DNA of 64,000 nucleotides from Tangfeifania diversioriginum (lineage in GTDB: Bacteria > Bacteroidota > Bacteroidia > Bacteroidales > Prolixibacteraceae), in the NCBI GenBank assembly GCA_945873105.1, contig CAMCBW010000015.1:45266-109265 (forward strand). Direction: 5' to 3'. The position numbers and the translations under genes were made by a program. Of this stretch, positions 54,832 to 63,854 are shown in pieces. Each line of letters opens with the position of its first letter. Position 1 is the first letter of the stretch. The notes under the pieces are model-generated. The model was not told where the DNA came from, ran no database searches, and was given only the letters and a program-made list of their open reading frames with translations.

Positions 54832-54883
54832 GAATAAATTGGAGGATCAGTCCGGCCCGACGGCCAAACTATCCTTAAAAAAG

Positions 54884-56242
54884 CTAATTCTGCTGGACGA
54901 ATGATCCCAAGATGGAACCAATAAAAGTATTGTGGTTGAAATGATCCTCGGCGAAGCCCAATCTCACCACTACCAAATGCCTGGATGGGACAATGAATAT
55001 TCGCTGACCCCTATGTCCTTTGCAAGAAAACATATCTTTTGGAGCATCAGGCAGTTCACCTGAGCGATTGAGCCAAAACTGAGCGCCATATATTCCCTTC
55101 GCAGTGCCTGCCGGCGTAGCCGAATAGGTAACCCAATCTCTGGGAAGTATACTATCTCCTTTCCAAACGCCATCTTGCAGATAGAGTTGACCAAATTTTG
55201 CCCAGTCCCTGGCCGTTGCATAGCCATAGGAAGATCCGACGTAGTTGCCGCTTGCATCAGTTTCAAGAACCATACTGTGCATGCCAATTTTATTGAAAAT
55301 TTCAGTATAGGGCAAATCAAGGTAAAGCTGATCGTTTTTCAGTGTTTTCCTTACAATACCCGAGAGGATATTGGTGGTCCCGGATGAATATTTCCATTCG
55401 CTATTCGGTTGCTTTTCAAGGGGAAAATCCCTTGCATATTTGAATACATCCCTTTTCCTGTAAAGCATTGTGGTAACATCTGAGATAGCTCCGTAATCTT
55501 CATTCCATGACAATCCGCTGCTCATGTGCATCAAATCATTTAGGGTAATATCCTTTCTTTGATCATTGAGCCACTCTTCAATTGGGGCAGAAGCATCCAA
55601 CGATAGTTTTCCTTTTTTTACCATTACACCGATTAAGGCATTGATGATACTTTTATTCATGGACCAGCCCCAAAGCTTGGTTTCTGGTTGTATGGACTGA
55701 TCCCTCCAGTATTGTTCTGCCACCAGTCGACCTTTGTATATAACTACAACAGCAGCTGTTCGCTGAATTTTAATGCCTCTCTTGTCAAAAGCATTGTTTA
55801 TTGCATTTTTGAGTTGGGTCAGATCTAATTCCGGAAAAATTGTATCCCCAATTCCCTCACCTTCCGGCCAAGCCATTTTCCAGCTGTTCGCTGTTTTAAA
55901 ATTTGCAGGCGAATGGGTTGGTTTTGTGTAATTTCGATCCTCATCGGTTGTCAGACAACAACCCAGACCATCCCTGTAGATTGCTTTTTGACTGGCCAAC
56001 CCCCAAATTGTAGTTGTCACGCTTTTTTCCTGGTAATCGATGATGCTGCGGGTATATTTAACAATTGAATAATCAAGATCATTCTCTTGAATGTTTAACG
56101 CTTCCCTGCCGGCCACAAAGATTCCTGAAGCCATACATTTTGCACCATATCCTGTAGCCACATACAATTTAGGATACTGTGAAGTGGCAATGATGGATAT
56201 TGCTGCTACAATTAAAAGGGGTAGCCATAGTTTTTTTTTCAT
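54884..56242 (-). CDS. Exported serine hydrolase, beta-lactamase class C family
   Basis: 452 residues; N-terminal signal or anchor MKKKLWLPLLIVAAISIIAT. The active-site SxxK is SMNKS near 193-197 in LWGWSMNKSIINALIG, and a YxN-type SSGTTN (near 282-287) follows in the second position; C-terminal CKGHRGQRIFIVPS near 416-429 includes an HxG-type third motif. Likely a D,D-peptidase or esterase. It has an excellent own promoter. Not similar enough to the serine hydrolase at 29424 to be a recent duplicate. Confidence 0.85.
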   Translation of the reverse strand: MKKKLWLPLLIVAAISIIATSQYPKLYVATGYGAKCMASGIFVAGREALNIQENDLDYSIVKYTRSIIDYQEKSVTTTIWGLASQKAIYRDGLGCCLTTDEDRNYTKPTHSPANFKTANSWKMAWPEGEGIGDTIFPELDLTQLKNAINNAFDKRGIKIQRTAAVVVIYKGRLVAEQYWRDQSIQPETKLWGWSMNKSIINALIGVMVKKGKLSLDASAPIEEWLNDQRKDITLNDLMHMSSGLSWNEDYGAISDVTTMLYRKRDVFKYARDFPLEKQPNSEWKYSSGTTNILSGIVRKTLKNDQLYLDLPYTEIFNKIGMHSMVLETDASGNYVGSSYGYATARDWAKFGQLYLQDGVWKGDSILPRDWVTYSATPAGTAKGIYGAQFWLNRSGELPDAPKDMFSCKGHRGQRIFIVPSRHLVVVRLGFAEDHFNHNTFIGSILGSFVQQN

Positions 56243-56262
56243 CCGTGACAGCTTAATTTACT

Positions 56263-56293
56263 CAAAGCTACTCTAAAAATAAGATATTTGCAA
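56263..56293 (-). promoter_or_regulatory. Promoter of the serine hydrolase gene
   Basis: On the minus strand TTG (56293-56291), exactly 20 bases, TAGCTTTG (56270-56263): full consensus. Expected start near 56256, 14 bases before the ATG at 56242. Confidence 0.78.
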
Positions 56294-56347
56294 CAATAAT
56301 TAATTGGCTCTAATTGGTTAAATAAACTTCATTTCTTCATTTATTCT

Positions 56348-57547
56348 ATGTCATCCAAGTTCGGCTATGTGGTAACAGAAGTTTCTGATTTGTTGCAAAT
56401 CAAACAGTTTCATAAATTTCCTTCTGAATTGTATCGAAAGGATAGGAACTGGTGTCGGCCCCTTGAGGTGAGTGTAGAGGAGATATTTGACAAGAAAAAG
56501 AACAAACAGTTGGTCGATGGTCAAATTGCCAGGTGGTTGGTAAAGGATGCGCAAGGCAATTGTCTCGGGCGGATTGCCGCCTTTTACACTGCGGATTCTT
56601 GGACACATTTTGAACAACCAACCGGGGGAATTGGATTCTTCGATTCCATTAATGACCAGAATGTCGCAACACTGCTCTTTGATACTGCCAAAGAGTGGCT
56701 TTTAGGGTACCAAATGGAAGCGATGGATGGTCCGGTAAATCCTGGTATGAGGGATGCTTTCTGGGGCTGTTTGGTGGAAGGTTTTCATGATCCCGTCTTC
56801 AATATGAATTACAATTATCCTTATTATCAGGATCTTTTTGAAAATTATGGTTTTAAGAACTATTTTAACCAATATACCTATCAGCGGACTTTTGAAGATA
56901 CCTCGGATCTTCATCCGGTGGTAATCAGGACAGCGAGAAGAATACTGTCCAATCCTGATTATGAGTTTAAGTACATTGAAAAGGGAAACAAACAATTTGC
57001 CCGTGATTTCAAAATTATTTACAACAAGGCCTGGAGCAAATTTGCTGGTACCAAAGACATCACCGACCAGGAGGCTCTTGCCCTGCTTAAAGCCATGGAA
57101 CCAATCCTGGATGAGCGGCTGATCATCTATGGCTATTACCTGGGAGAACCCATCGCATTTTTTATCATGATGCCGGATATTGGTCAAATCACCAGAAAGT
57201 TAAATGGTAATTTTAATTGGTACAATAAGTTACGTTTTTTTTGGGAACTAAAAATAATGAAAAGAGTCGATCGCGTAATCGGACGAATTTTTGGTGTGGT
57301 ACCTGAATTTCAAAACAAAGGAGTGGAAGGAGCCTTGATATTGTTCTTCCAGGATCAGGTTCTACAACCAGGTTTTAAGTACAAAACCTTTGAATTGAAC
57401 TGGATTGGGGATTTCAATCCGACAATGATGAAAGTTGCCGAATTTATTGGAGGTTCTATTTACAAAACACACGTTACCTACCGCTTTTTGTTTGATCGTA
57501 ATGCAGAATTCAAACGAGCTCCGCTGGTAAACCAGACAGGAACTTAA
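56348..57547 (+). CDS. GNAT-like protein of unknown substrate
   Basis: 399 residues, cytoplasmic, one long protein with an N-terminal half WLVKDAQGNCLGRIAAFY (near 63-80, acetyltransferase-like beta-hairpin) and a C-terminal half with a second GNAT-like part: RVIGRIFGVVPEFQNKGVEGALILFF (near 309-334, in part), where GxGxxG is replaced by NKGVEGA. Conserved bits MDGPVNPGMRDAFWGCLVEGF and TFELNWIGDFNPTMMKVAEFIGG look characteristic. Such proteins are common in Bacteroidota without assigned role. No partner genes nearby. Confidence 0.75.
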   Translation: MSSKFGYVVTEVSDLLQIKQFHKFPSELYRKDRNWCRPLEVSVEEIFDKKKNKQLVDGQIARWLVKDAQGNCLGRIAAFYTADSWTHFEQPTGGIGFFDSINDQNVATLLFDTAKEWLLGYQMEAMDGPVNPGMRDAFWGCLVEGFHDPVFNMNYNYPYYQDLFENYGFKNYFNQYTYQRTFEDTSDLHPVVIRTARRILSNPDYEFKYIEKGNKQFARDFKIIYNKAWSKFAGTKDITDQEALALLKAMEPILDERLIIYGYYLGEPIAFFIMMPDIGQITRKLNGNFNWYNKLRFFWELKIMKRVDRVIGRIFGVVPEFQNKGVEGALILFFQDQVLQPGFKYKTFELNWIGDFNPTMMKVAEFIGGSIYKTHVTYRFLFDRNAEFKRAPLVNQTGT

Positions 57548-57818
57548 TTGATCGTCATCCGGATAATTTTTCGCAACAGGTAAGTTGAGTTTATTTATGG
57601 AATTTAAATCCACCCGTTTCAATTGATTTATTTCATAAAATTTACACGCTAAACACAAAATGACATTTGTTTACAAAAGCATTTTTAAAGTTACAAATGT
57701 AATTATATCTGTTGTGACCCATGGGATCTATTTGATATATTGATATTTAACCATTTTGAAACAGTTTTAATTCTCAATCTTTCCATAACAGGAATGGGCA
57801 TTTACCCAAAAAATAACA

Positions 57819-57966
57819 CAGCGAGCATGAATATTGAATATTGCATGCCCGCTGAAATAGTGGTGGTTAAAATATATTTCCCCTAAAAAATAGATATCCG
57901 GATGGTGTCTGAGAATTTAACGTAACTATCCGGTGTGAACGTTGAACCAATTCAATGAATTCTCAG
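57819..57966. repeat. Two hairpin-forming inverted repeats in the 440-base gap
   Basis: CAGCGAGCATG (57819-57829) can pair with CATGCCCGCTG (57844-57854) with one mismatch. CTGAGAATT (57909-57917) pairs perfectly with AATTCTCAG (57958-57966), with a second inner pairing AACGT/ACGTT and a TATCCGG element in the loop. They may belong to a structured RNA, a terminator without a T-run, or a decayed mobile element. The remaining 57548-57818 has no gene I can support. Confidence 0.5.
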
Positions 57967-57987
57967 GGTACTTGCGGAACATTGAAA

Positions 57988-58665
57988 TTAGTCCCTTCTG
58001 CCTCCCATATAGATAGAAACATAGTACAACAAAGTAGCCAGGGAGGACAATGCTGCGACCACATAAGTATAACCTGCCCATCTGAGCGCATCTTCAGCTT
58101 TTTCGTGCATTTCAGGGGAAGCTACTCCACTGGTTCTCATCCAAACCAATGCCCTGTTACTCGCGTCTATTTCAACGGGCAGTGTGATGAAGCTAAACAA
58201 TGTTGTCATCGCAAACATGACGATTCCAAACAACAGCAAGGCCGGAAAGGTATTGATCAGTAATATTCCGCCTAATAAAATCCATTGCACATATCTTGAA
58301 CTGAAACTGACTGCCGGCACCAGCGTAGAACGAAGACCCAGCCAAACATAAGCTTGCGCATGCTGGATGGCGTGCCCTGTTTCATGTGCTGCCACTGCTG
58401 CTGCAGCAACATTGGTCCCATAATATACCTCTTCACTTAAATTAATGGTCTTGTCCACCGGATTGTAGTGATCGGTCAATTGTCCTTCAACCGATCCGAT
58501 CTTAACGCCTTGAATCATGTTATCTCTCAACATCTTTTCAACAACCTCCTTCCCAGACATTCCATTGGCCGTGGGAATCTCGGAGTATTGCTTGAACCTT
58601 CTTTTCAGTTGATAGCTAACCAGCCAGCTTAACAATGCAAACCCAATAAATATTATCCAAATCAT
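57988..58665 (-). CDS. YugP-type membrane zinc metallopeptidase
   Basis: 225 residues, about four hydrophobic helices. Starts with a membrane segment MIWIIFIGFALLSWLVSYQL; the zinc motif is HETGH near 94-98 in AVAAHETGHAIQHAQAY, followed by conserved LPVEIDASNRALVW near 166-179 that carries the third ligand. Family function is unknown, with possible role in membrane-protein quality control. It has an 87-base gap to the DUF502 gene upstream. Confidence 0.92.
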   Translation of the reverse strand: MIWIIFIGFALLSWLVSYQLKRRFKQYSEIPTANGMSGKEVVEKMLRDNMIQGVKIGSVEGQLTDHYNPVDKTINLSEEVYYGTNVAAAAVAAHETGHAIQHAQAYVWLGLRSTLVPAVSFSSRYVQWILLGGILLINTFPALLLFGIVMFAMTTLFSFITLPVEIDASNRALVWMRTSGVASPEMHEKAEDALRWAGYTYVVAALSSLATLLYYVSIYMGGRRD

Positions 58666-58752
58666 GACTTTAAAATTTAAAATATAACATTGATATCATC
58701 TCAACAAAAAGTAAACCAAAAAAATAGAATGCAAATTTGTCAGGTATATTAA

Positions 58753-59337
58753 TCAATGATCCTGCAAAAAATCCATTTCGGATACACCTCCCGATAGAAT
58801 AAATTTCATTGCTTCAGCCGGAGAAATATTGATCGGTTTTACCCTTGATTGTGGAACAAGATACAAAATTCCGGAAATATTGTATGAAAATGGAAAATAT
58901 ACTGCCACTTTACCTGTAATGCCCATCTCTTCAAGGCTTTCCTTTGTAAGGAAACCCATGCGCCAAATATCGTTTTTTTCATCCACCAACACGATGACAG
59001 GCCGATGGAATTTTTTCTCCTTTCCAACAAAGGCTGAAAACAGGTCTTTCACCGAAGTATAGATCAAGCGTAGAATAGGAGTCCGGAGTAATACGCCCTT
59101 AATCAAGAATTTAATGGGCTTTGCCAGAATTGTCTCACCTATAATTCCTAAAAAAATAAGGAAGAAAAGAATTATCAGGATTCCCAAACCTGGAATTTTT
59201 AACTCCAGGTATTTTTCAAGATAGGCACTCAAGAGTCCGTCCGTAAACTTAAAGAGGAAATAGACAATGTATACTGTTGCTGCCAATGGTGCAACAAGCA
59301 ATAATCCCTGCAAAAAATAGGTACCCAGACGTTTCAT
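58753..59337 (-). CDS. DUF502 membrane protein
   Basis: 194 residues with two N-terminal membrane helices (residues 6-28 and 44-72), then a soluble domain. RTPILRLIYTSVKDLFSAFVGKEKKFHRPVIVLV (near 86-119, in part) and VAVYFPFSYNISGILYLVPQSRVKPINISPAEAMKFILSGG (near 140-180, in part) are the family blocks, with the STP-like motif as S-P-A-E-A. Function not known. Confidence 0.92.
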   Translation of the reverse strand: MKRLGTYFLQGLLLVAPLAATVYIVYFLFKFTDGLLSAYLEKYLELKIPGLGILIILFFLIFLGIIGETILAKPIKFLIKGVLLRTPILRLIYTSVKDLFSAFVGKEKKFHRPVIVLVDEKNDIWRMGFLTKESLEEMGITGKVAVYFPFSYNISGILYLVPQSRVKPINISPAEAMKFILSGGVSEMDFLQDH

Positions 59338-59445
59338 AACCTATAGATTAATTTTGTCACAAATATATACAAAACCAATTCTTTAAGTTATAAAATCTGT
59401 GTACCCATAGCGTCAATTTCATGCGAAGGAACTTGCGCAATTCGG

Positions 59446-59787
59446 TTAGTCGGCCCTGCGCACAGGGATTTCCCCAATTTTCACCATGGTTAACAACATC
59501 TTAAATGGCGTAACTGATTCTACAGCATGTATTTTACCTGCTGGAAGAATCAAGCACTCACCTTCACCCATGGGAAACTTGTTTTCTTCGATGGAGAAAG
59601 TACATTCACCATCCAAAATTTGAACCAATGCATCAAAAGGGGCTACATGGGGACTCAAACCCTGACCTATATCGAATGCAAACAGGGTAATGGTCCCGGT
59701 AGTTTTCTTGATAATTGTCTTGCTAACAACCGCGTCTTGAGAATAGGCGATGTCATTTTTCAAGTTGAATAGTTTTCCAGTTTCCAT
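59446..59787 (-). CDS. Cupin-domain protein
   Basis: 113 residues, single cupin barrel. The first motif is GLSPHVAPFDALVQILDGECTF (near 43-64, in part) with one His only, and the second is PAGKIHAVESVTPFKMLLTMVK near 84-105. Starts 48 bases after the ferredoxin stop, so the two share a transcript from the palindrome-containing promoter. Small cupins like this sit beside ferredoxins and hydroxylamine reductase genes in other anaerobes and facultative bacteria; function is not assigned. Confidence 0.85.
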   Translation of the reverse strand: METGKLFNLKNDIAYSQDAVVSKTIIKKTTGTITLFAFDIGQGLSPHVAPFDALVQILDGECTFSIEENKFPMGEGECLILPAGKIHAVESVTPFKMLLTMVKIGEIPVRRAD

Positions 59788-59835
59788 AGAATATTTAATT
59801 TAAATGCTTATTAATAAATAATTTAATCTGCTTTG

Positions 59836-60717
59836 CTAAACCCATTGTTCATCTAAAATTTCGCCTTTGATACTGACTGTAACTGCCTTTACCGGTACTT
59901 TTCTTGCCGAGCGCTGAGCTGCCATTTGTACCAATTGAAGCAATCCTCCGCAACATGGAACCTCCATGATCAAAACGGTAATGGTATTTACCTTGGATTG
60001 ATCGATCAGATCCATCAGCTTTTTCAGGTAGATCTCCTTGCCCTGATCCAATTTTGGACAGGCAATGACCAATGATCTGTTTTTTAACCAGTTGGAATGA
60101 AAGTCCCCCAAAGAGAATGCTGAACAGTCGGAAGCGACCAAAAGATCCGATCCCTGGAAATAGACTGCCGAAGGATTGATCAAGTGCAGTTGGACAGGCC
60201 ACTGCCTCAATTGGGAGGCTGCCGGTACTACCTGCTCCTGCCCCATTGGACGCAAACCTACCGGATCAAATACCACTGTTTGCGAACCAGGACAACCACC
60301 CCCGCAAGAACTTGCCTTCGCAGCATTATCTATTTGATGCACTGCGTCTTTTACATCCTGAACCTTGAAGCTCAATCGAGACTCATTTTCGATCAAATAT
60401 CCCATTCCTTGCTTTAAATAGAAGGTTTCGTTGTGTTCCTTCAGGTGTCGCAAATGAGCCACAACGGTATTAAATCCTTTTCCAACCATGATTTCCATCA
60501 CTTTCAATTCATCGTAGGGTTCCGCTTCCCGTTGTTCAATGGTGATGGCTCCTTCCGGGCAATGTCCAATGCAAGCACCCAAACCGTCACACATCAACTC
60601 ACTCACGAGCCTGACCTTGCCATCTATTATTTGCAACGCACCTTCATGACAATTTGGCACGCAATCCCCGCATCCGGTGCATTTATCCTCGTCAATCTTA
60701 ATTATATCCCGCTTCAT
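59836..60717 (-). CDS. 4Fe-4S dicluster ferredoxin with C-terminal extension
   Basis: Electron carrier or redox partner, 293 residues. Two 4Fe-4S sites are in the N-terminus: CTGCGDCVPNCHEGAL (14-29) and CDGLGACIGHCPEGAI (43-58). A further Cys-rich stretch SSCGGGCPGSQ lies near 136-146, and the C-terminal half (180-280) resembles the ferredoxins linked to hydroxylamine reductase, with VASDCSAFSLGDFHS and MEVPCCGGLLQLVQ. Divergent from a Crp/Fnr-type gene. The operator and the adjacent cupin suggest a nitrosative-stress function; that is inferred, and no hcp gene is present in the window. Confidence 0.88.
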   Translation of the reverse strand: MKRDIIKIDEDKCTGCGDCVPNCHEGALQIIDGKVRLVSELMCDGLGACIGHCPEGAITIEQREAEPYDELKVMEIMVGKGFNTVVAHLRHLKEHNETFYLKQGMGYLIENESRLSFKVQDVKDAVHQIDNAAKASSCGGGCPGSQTVVFDPVGLRPMGQEQVVPAASQLRQWPVQLHLINPSAVYFQGSDLLVASDCSAFSLGDFHSNWLKNRSLVIACPKLDQGKEIYLKKLMDLIDQSKVNTITVLIMEVPCCGGLLQLVQMAAQRSARKVPVKAVTVSIKGEILDEQWV

Positions 60718-60774
60718 ACGATACTTTTAATGGTTTTTACGAATGATTCAAACTTTTCCCGACTAATTTCGTTT

Positions 60775-60820
60775 CAAAAGTAGTGCTCAGGTCAAAAATA
60801 ATTTGTAACATTTGTTACAA
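60775..60820 (-). promoter_or_regulatory. Ferredoxin promoter with Crp/Fnr-type palindrome
   Basis: TTGTAAC-ATTT-GTTACAA, perfect 7-base arms, at 60803-60820. On the minus strand the -7 element TACTTTTG is at 60782-60775, so the palindrome centre lies at about -43, typical for class II Crp/Fnr activation. No -33 TTG is present, which fits an activator-dependent promoter. The site is also 19 bases before the regulator gene ATG. Confidence 0.75.
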
Positions 60821-60839
60821 ATGCAAAGAAATTAGTCAG

Positions 60840-61511
60840 ATGTATCAAATATTGTTGAATTCGCCACTTTTCAAAGGATTAACCATCGATGAACTGAATG
60901 ATTTGTTTCTGCACGTGAAGCACCAGATTCGTCAGTTCAGGAATGGGGAGATGCTGGCGCAGGCTGGAGATGAGGTTGACAAGGCGATCATCCTTCTGGA
61001 GGGTAGACTTCAGGGTGAAATGGTTGATTTCGCCGGTAATTCATTGAAAATAGAGGAGTTGGATCCTCCTCAGATGGTTGCTGCGGCTTTCTTGTTTGGC
61101 CCCAAAAGTCTATTTCCTGTCTACCTGAGCGCTAAAAGCGATGGGAAAATTCTCGTCGTAACGAAAAAAGAGTTCACGGCCATGCTGACACTCGAATCCC
61201 GTATCATGGTAAACTATCTGAACATTGTATCCGGAAAGGCCCAGTTTCTCTCCGGCAAAATTAATTTTTTGTCACTCAAAACTATCCGGGAGAAGGTGGC
61301 TTTCTATCTGTTACAACAGATGACCCACAGCGGAAAAAAGTCACTCTCCATTGAACAGACACAGACAAACCTCTCAGAACTGTTTGGCGTAACGCGTCCT
61401 TCACTCTCCAGGACCATCCTGGAAATGGAGAAACAGGAGATATTGCGCTGGTCAAGGGATCTTGTGACCATCCTTGACCTGAAAAAGTTGAACGAAATTC
61501 TAGGCAGATAA
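60840..61511 (+). CDS. Crp/Fnr-family transcription regulator, HcpR-like
   Basis: 223 residues from ATG 60840; the frame extends further upstream through the operator, so that longer form is rejected. N-terminal cyclic-nucleotide-binding fold (LNSPLFKGLTIDEL, EMLAQAGDEVDKAIILLEGR) and C-terminal helix-turn-helix QTNLSELFGVTRPSLSRTILEM near 180-201 (in part). The iron-sulphur cysteines of FNR are absent, so it is not an oxygen sensor of that kind. Similarity of layout to HcpR, which senses nitric oxide through haem in Porphyromonas, is an inference from context. It may control the divergent ferredoxin. Confidence 0.88.
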   Translation: MYQILLNSPLFKGLTIDELNDLFLHVKHQIRQFRNGEMLAQAGDEVDKAIILLEGRLQGEMVDFAGNSLKIEELDPPQMVAAAFLFGPKSLFPVYLSAKSDGKILVVTKKEFTAMLTLESRIMVNYLNIVSGKAQFLSGKINFLSLKTIREKVAFYLLQQMTHSGKKSLSIEQTQTNLSELFGVTRPSLSRTILEMEKQEILRWSRDLVTILDLKKLNEILGR

Positions 61512-61515
61512 ATGA

Positions 61516-62493
61516 ATGACAATGAATTTTGAAAATTTTGTCCGGCAAATGAATAAAATGGGTGAAAATGGAATTCCATTCCTATTTGTCATTGATTATG
61601 AAATGAATAGTCCAATCATTTGCCCTTTGGAAGATGCTGCGAAGAGCGGGTTGTATTATGCTGTGAAGGGGCTGCGGAACTATGTACCAGCTAATTCAAC
61701 GGATGAAACATTGAAATTTGCCAAATTCCCGATTGCGTACAAAGATTATCAGATCGCCTTCCATCATGTGGCCCAGCAGATTGGTTTGGGCAATACCTTT
61801 TTGTTAAATCTTACTTTTCCTACGAAAATTGAGACCAATTGGAACTTGAAAACTATTTTTGAGAATAGCGATGCACCTTATCGTCTCCTTTGCCAGGAAC
61901 ATTTTGTCGTTTTCTCTCCGGAATGTTTCGTTCAGATCAGTAATGGAATAATCTCTTCTTACCCGATGAAAGGGACCATTGATGCTGACATTCCTGGTGC
62001 TGAGAAAGTTATATTGTCAGACGAAAAGGAGAAGGCAGAGCACGCCACCATTGTGGACCTTATTCGCAACGATCTCTCCATGGTAGCGAGCCGTGTTCAC
62101 GTTAAAAGATACAGGTACATTGATAAAATTGTCACCAATGACAAATCGCTTTTGCAGGTAAGTTCGGAAATTGTAGGCCAGTTGCCTCCTGGTTACAGGA
62201 AAAATCTCGGCACCATCATTGGCAAATTGTTGCCCGCCGGATCCATTAGTGGAGCCCCAAAAGAATCAACACTGAAAATTATAAAGGAGAGTGAAGGCTA
62301 TCCACGGGGTTATTACACTGGTATCTTTGGGATATTTGATGGTTCCAACCTTGATTCGGCAGTCATGATTCGTTACATTGAGCAGCAAGAGGATCAATTG
62401 TACTACAAAAGCGGAGGTGGCATCACCATGCACAGCGATCCGGCCAGGGAATACCAGGAATTAATAGACAAAGTATATGTTGCAGCTCATTGA
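61516..62493 (+). CDS. pabB: Aminodeoxychorismate synthase component I
   Basis: Chorismate-using enzyme of folate synthesis, 325 residues. The chorismate-binding domain shows PMKGTIDADIPGAEKVILSDEKEKAEHATIVDLIRNDLSMVA (in parts; about 156-196), IIGKLLPAGSISGAPKESTLKIIKE and YYTGIFGIFDG, ending with GGGITMHSDPAREYQE. Short form without N-terminal glutamine amidotransferase; PabA is not in the window. ATG 61522 is an alternative start. pabC overlaps its end by 17 bases. Confidence 0.93.
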   Translation: MTMNFENFVRQMNKMGENGIPFLFVIDYEMNSPIICPLEDAAKSGLYYAVKGLRNYVPANSTDETLKFAKFPIAYKDYQIAFHHVAQQIGLGNTFLLNLTFPTKIETNWNLKTIFENSDAPYRLLCQEHFVVFSPECFVQISNGIISSYPMKGTIDADIPGAEKVILSDEKEKAEHATIVDLIRNDLSMVASRVHVKRYRYIDKIVTNDKSLLQVSSEIVGQLPPGYRKNLGTIIGKLLPAGSISGAPKESTLKIIKESEGYPRGYYTGIFGIFDGSNLDSAVMIRYIEQQEDQLYYKSGGGITMHSDPAREYQELIDKVYVAAH

Positions 62494-63076
62494 GACTATT
62501 TGTTTTGAGAATGGGATCTTTCAACGAATTCCACTGCATGAAGAGCGATTGAACCGTTCAAGGAACCACTTTTTGGGAAAGGTTGAACCTATTTTTCTGG
62601 CGCCGTTGCTTAAAATTCCGGAATCGCTAAATACCAACAAAGTCCGATGCCGGATAACCTTCACCAAAGAGATTGAAAGTATTGAATATGAATTGTATAA
62701 TAAACGAGCAATCACAAGCTTGCAATTGGTTTTCGATGATGCGATTGACTACTCCTACAAGTACAAGCAGCGGGATTCGCTGAATGCATTGTTAAGTTTA
62801 AGGGGCAATGCCGATGAGATTCTGGTGGTGAAGAGCGGTTTGATCACAGATACCAGTTTTACCAATGTAGTTTTTCTAAAAGAGGGAGTTTGGTATACTC
62901 CAGCTACTCCACTCCTACCGGGAACCAGAAGGGAACATTACCTAAGGATCAACCAGATTTTTCCTGCAGACATCCAACCTGATGATTTGTATAAATACGA
63001 AGAAGCCCGGCTGATCAATGCCATGCTATCTTTGGAGGATTCCGCCACAATCCCAATTGCCAACCTAATTTTTTAG
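62477..63076 (+). CDS. pabC: Aminodeoxychorismate lyase-like class IV aminotransferase
   Basis: PLP enzyme converting aminodeoxychorismate to p-aminobenzoate and pyruvate. 199 residues, shorter than the usual 260-280. LIETICFENGIFQRIPLHEERLNRS is the start (in part), the PLP Lys lies in the YKYKQRDSLNALLSLRG region (near 92-108), and TSFTNVVFLKEGVWYTP with LPGTRREHYLR near 126-156 is the class IV signature. Coupled to pabB by overlap. Converges with the DUF3575 gene with stop codons nearly touching. Confidence 0.88.
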   Translation: MLQLIETICFENGIFQRIPLHEERLNRSRNHFLGKVEPIFLAPLLKIPESLNTNKVRCRITFTKEIESIEYELYNKRAITSLQLVFDDAIDYSYKYKQRDSLNALLSLRGNADEILVVKSGLITDTSFTNVVFLKEGVWYTPATPLLPGTRREHYLRINQIFPADIQPDDLYKYEEARLINAMLSLEDSATIPIANLIF

Positions 63077-63828
63077 AAGGCAATTCCTATACTGATTCCG
63101 CTGCGAAGCCATGGATAGGGTAAGGAGCTCCCTTTGACCACAACCTGATCTGATCCTTGTTTGGCAACACTAAATTTATCTCCCCAGAAAGAGGGCATAT
63201 TGCCAATCTGATCTTTCACCTCCGAGTAAATTGTATCGATCTCTTCCCCATTGGGAGAGGTCAACGTTGCATCGACACTGGCAAGACCCACCTCGAAACC
63301 CAGAAAATAGAAATCGATGGAAACGGTCTTGGCGATCAGCCATTGGTATCCCATCTGAAATCCCAGGCTAAATGTTTTGGCATTAAAATCAATTTTCTCC
63401 TGGTAACTGTTTCCCATGTCGGGGGTTACATAATTCATGGCGGATGCATTGATTTTTTGGTATTTCAGGTAGGGAGAAGTGTAGAATCCCCTTGGCTGGG
63501 AGGGTTGCTTCCGGTATTTGCGGTAATCCAGCCGTACGGACATGGTACCTGTTAAATCATCGGAAATGGTGTTGTCGGGATTGTCCATGTTGTAATATCC
63601 CGGAAATGGCTTGGAGGATGGTATACCAACTCCCAGGATCAATGAGTGTTTCTGGTTGATTCTTCTTTCATATTCAAAGGATATACTGTTGAAGGCCAGG
63701 TTGACAGGCAAAAATTTGACCACATTTTTTCGGCTTTTGGGAAGCGTATCGGAATTCATTGTTTCGTCCTGTCCTAGAGCGCAAATGGATAAAAATGAAA
63801 GGAATAGAAATAGTGCCAGGGTTTTCAT
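63073..63828 (-). CDS. DUF3575-type outer-membrane beta-barrel protein
   Basis: 251 residues with signal peptide (1-20, ending ALGQ). VKFLPVNLAFNSISFEYERRINQKHSLILGVGIP (near 37-70, in part) is the family signature for exported proteins with eight-strand barrels, and alternating aromatic strands follow, ending WLRSGISIGIAF. The promoter region is cut short by what looks like the left end of an insertion sequence about 25 bases upstream. Function unknown. Confidence 0.85.
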   Translation of the reverse strand: MKTLALFLFLSFLSICALGQDETMNSDTLPKSRKNVVKFLPVNLAFNSISFEYERRINQKHSLILGVGIPSSKPFPGYYNMDNPDNTISDDLTGTMSVRLDYRKYRKQPSQPRGFYTSPYLKYQKINASAMNYVTPDMGNSYQEKIDFNAKTFSLGFQMGYQWLIAKTVSIDFYFLGFEVGLASVDATLTSPNGEEIDTIYSEVKDQIGNMPSFWGDKFSVAKQGSDQVVVKGSSLPYPWLRSGISIGIAF

Positions 63829-63854
63829 GGTTCGTAGTTAAATAATTAAAGACA

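Noticed and set aside
60783..60839. Upstream extension of the Crp/Fnr gene
   Set aside because: It would translate the operator palindrome and lacks an ATG; homologues begin at the MYQILL-type start.
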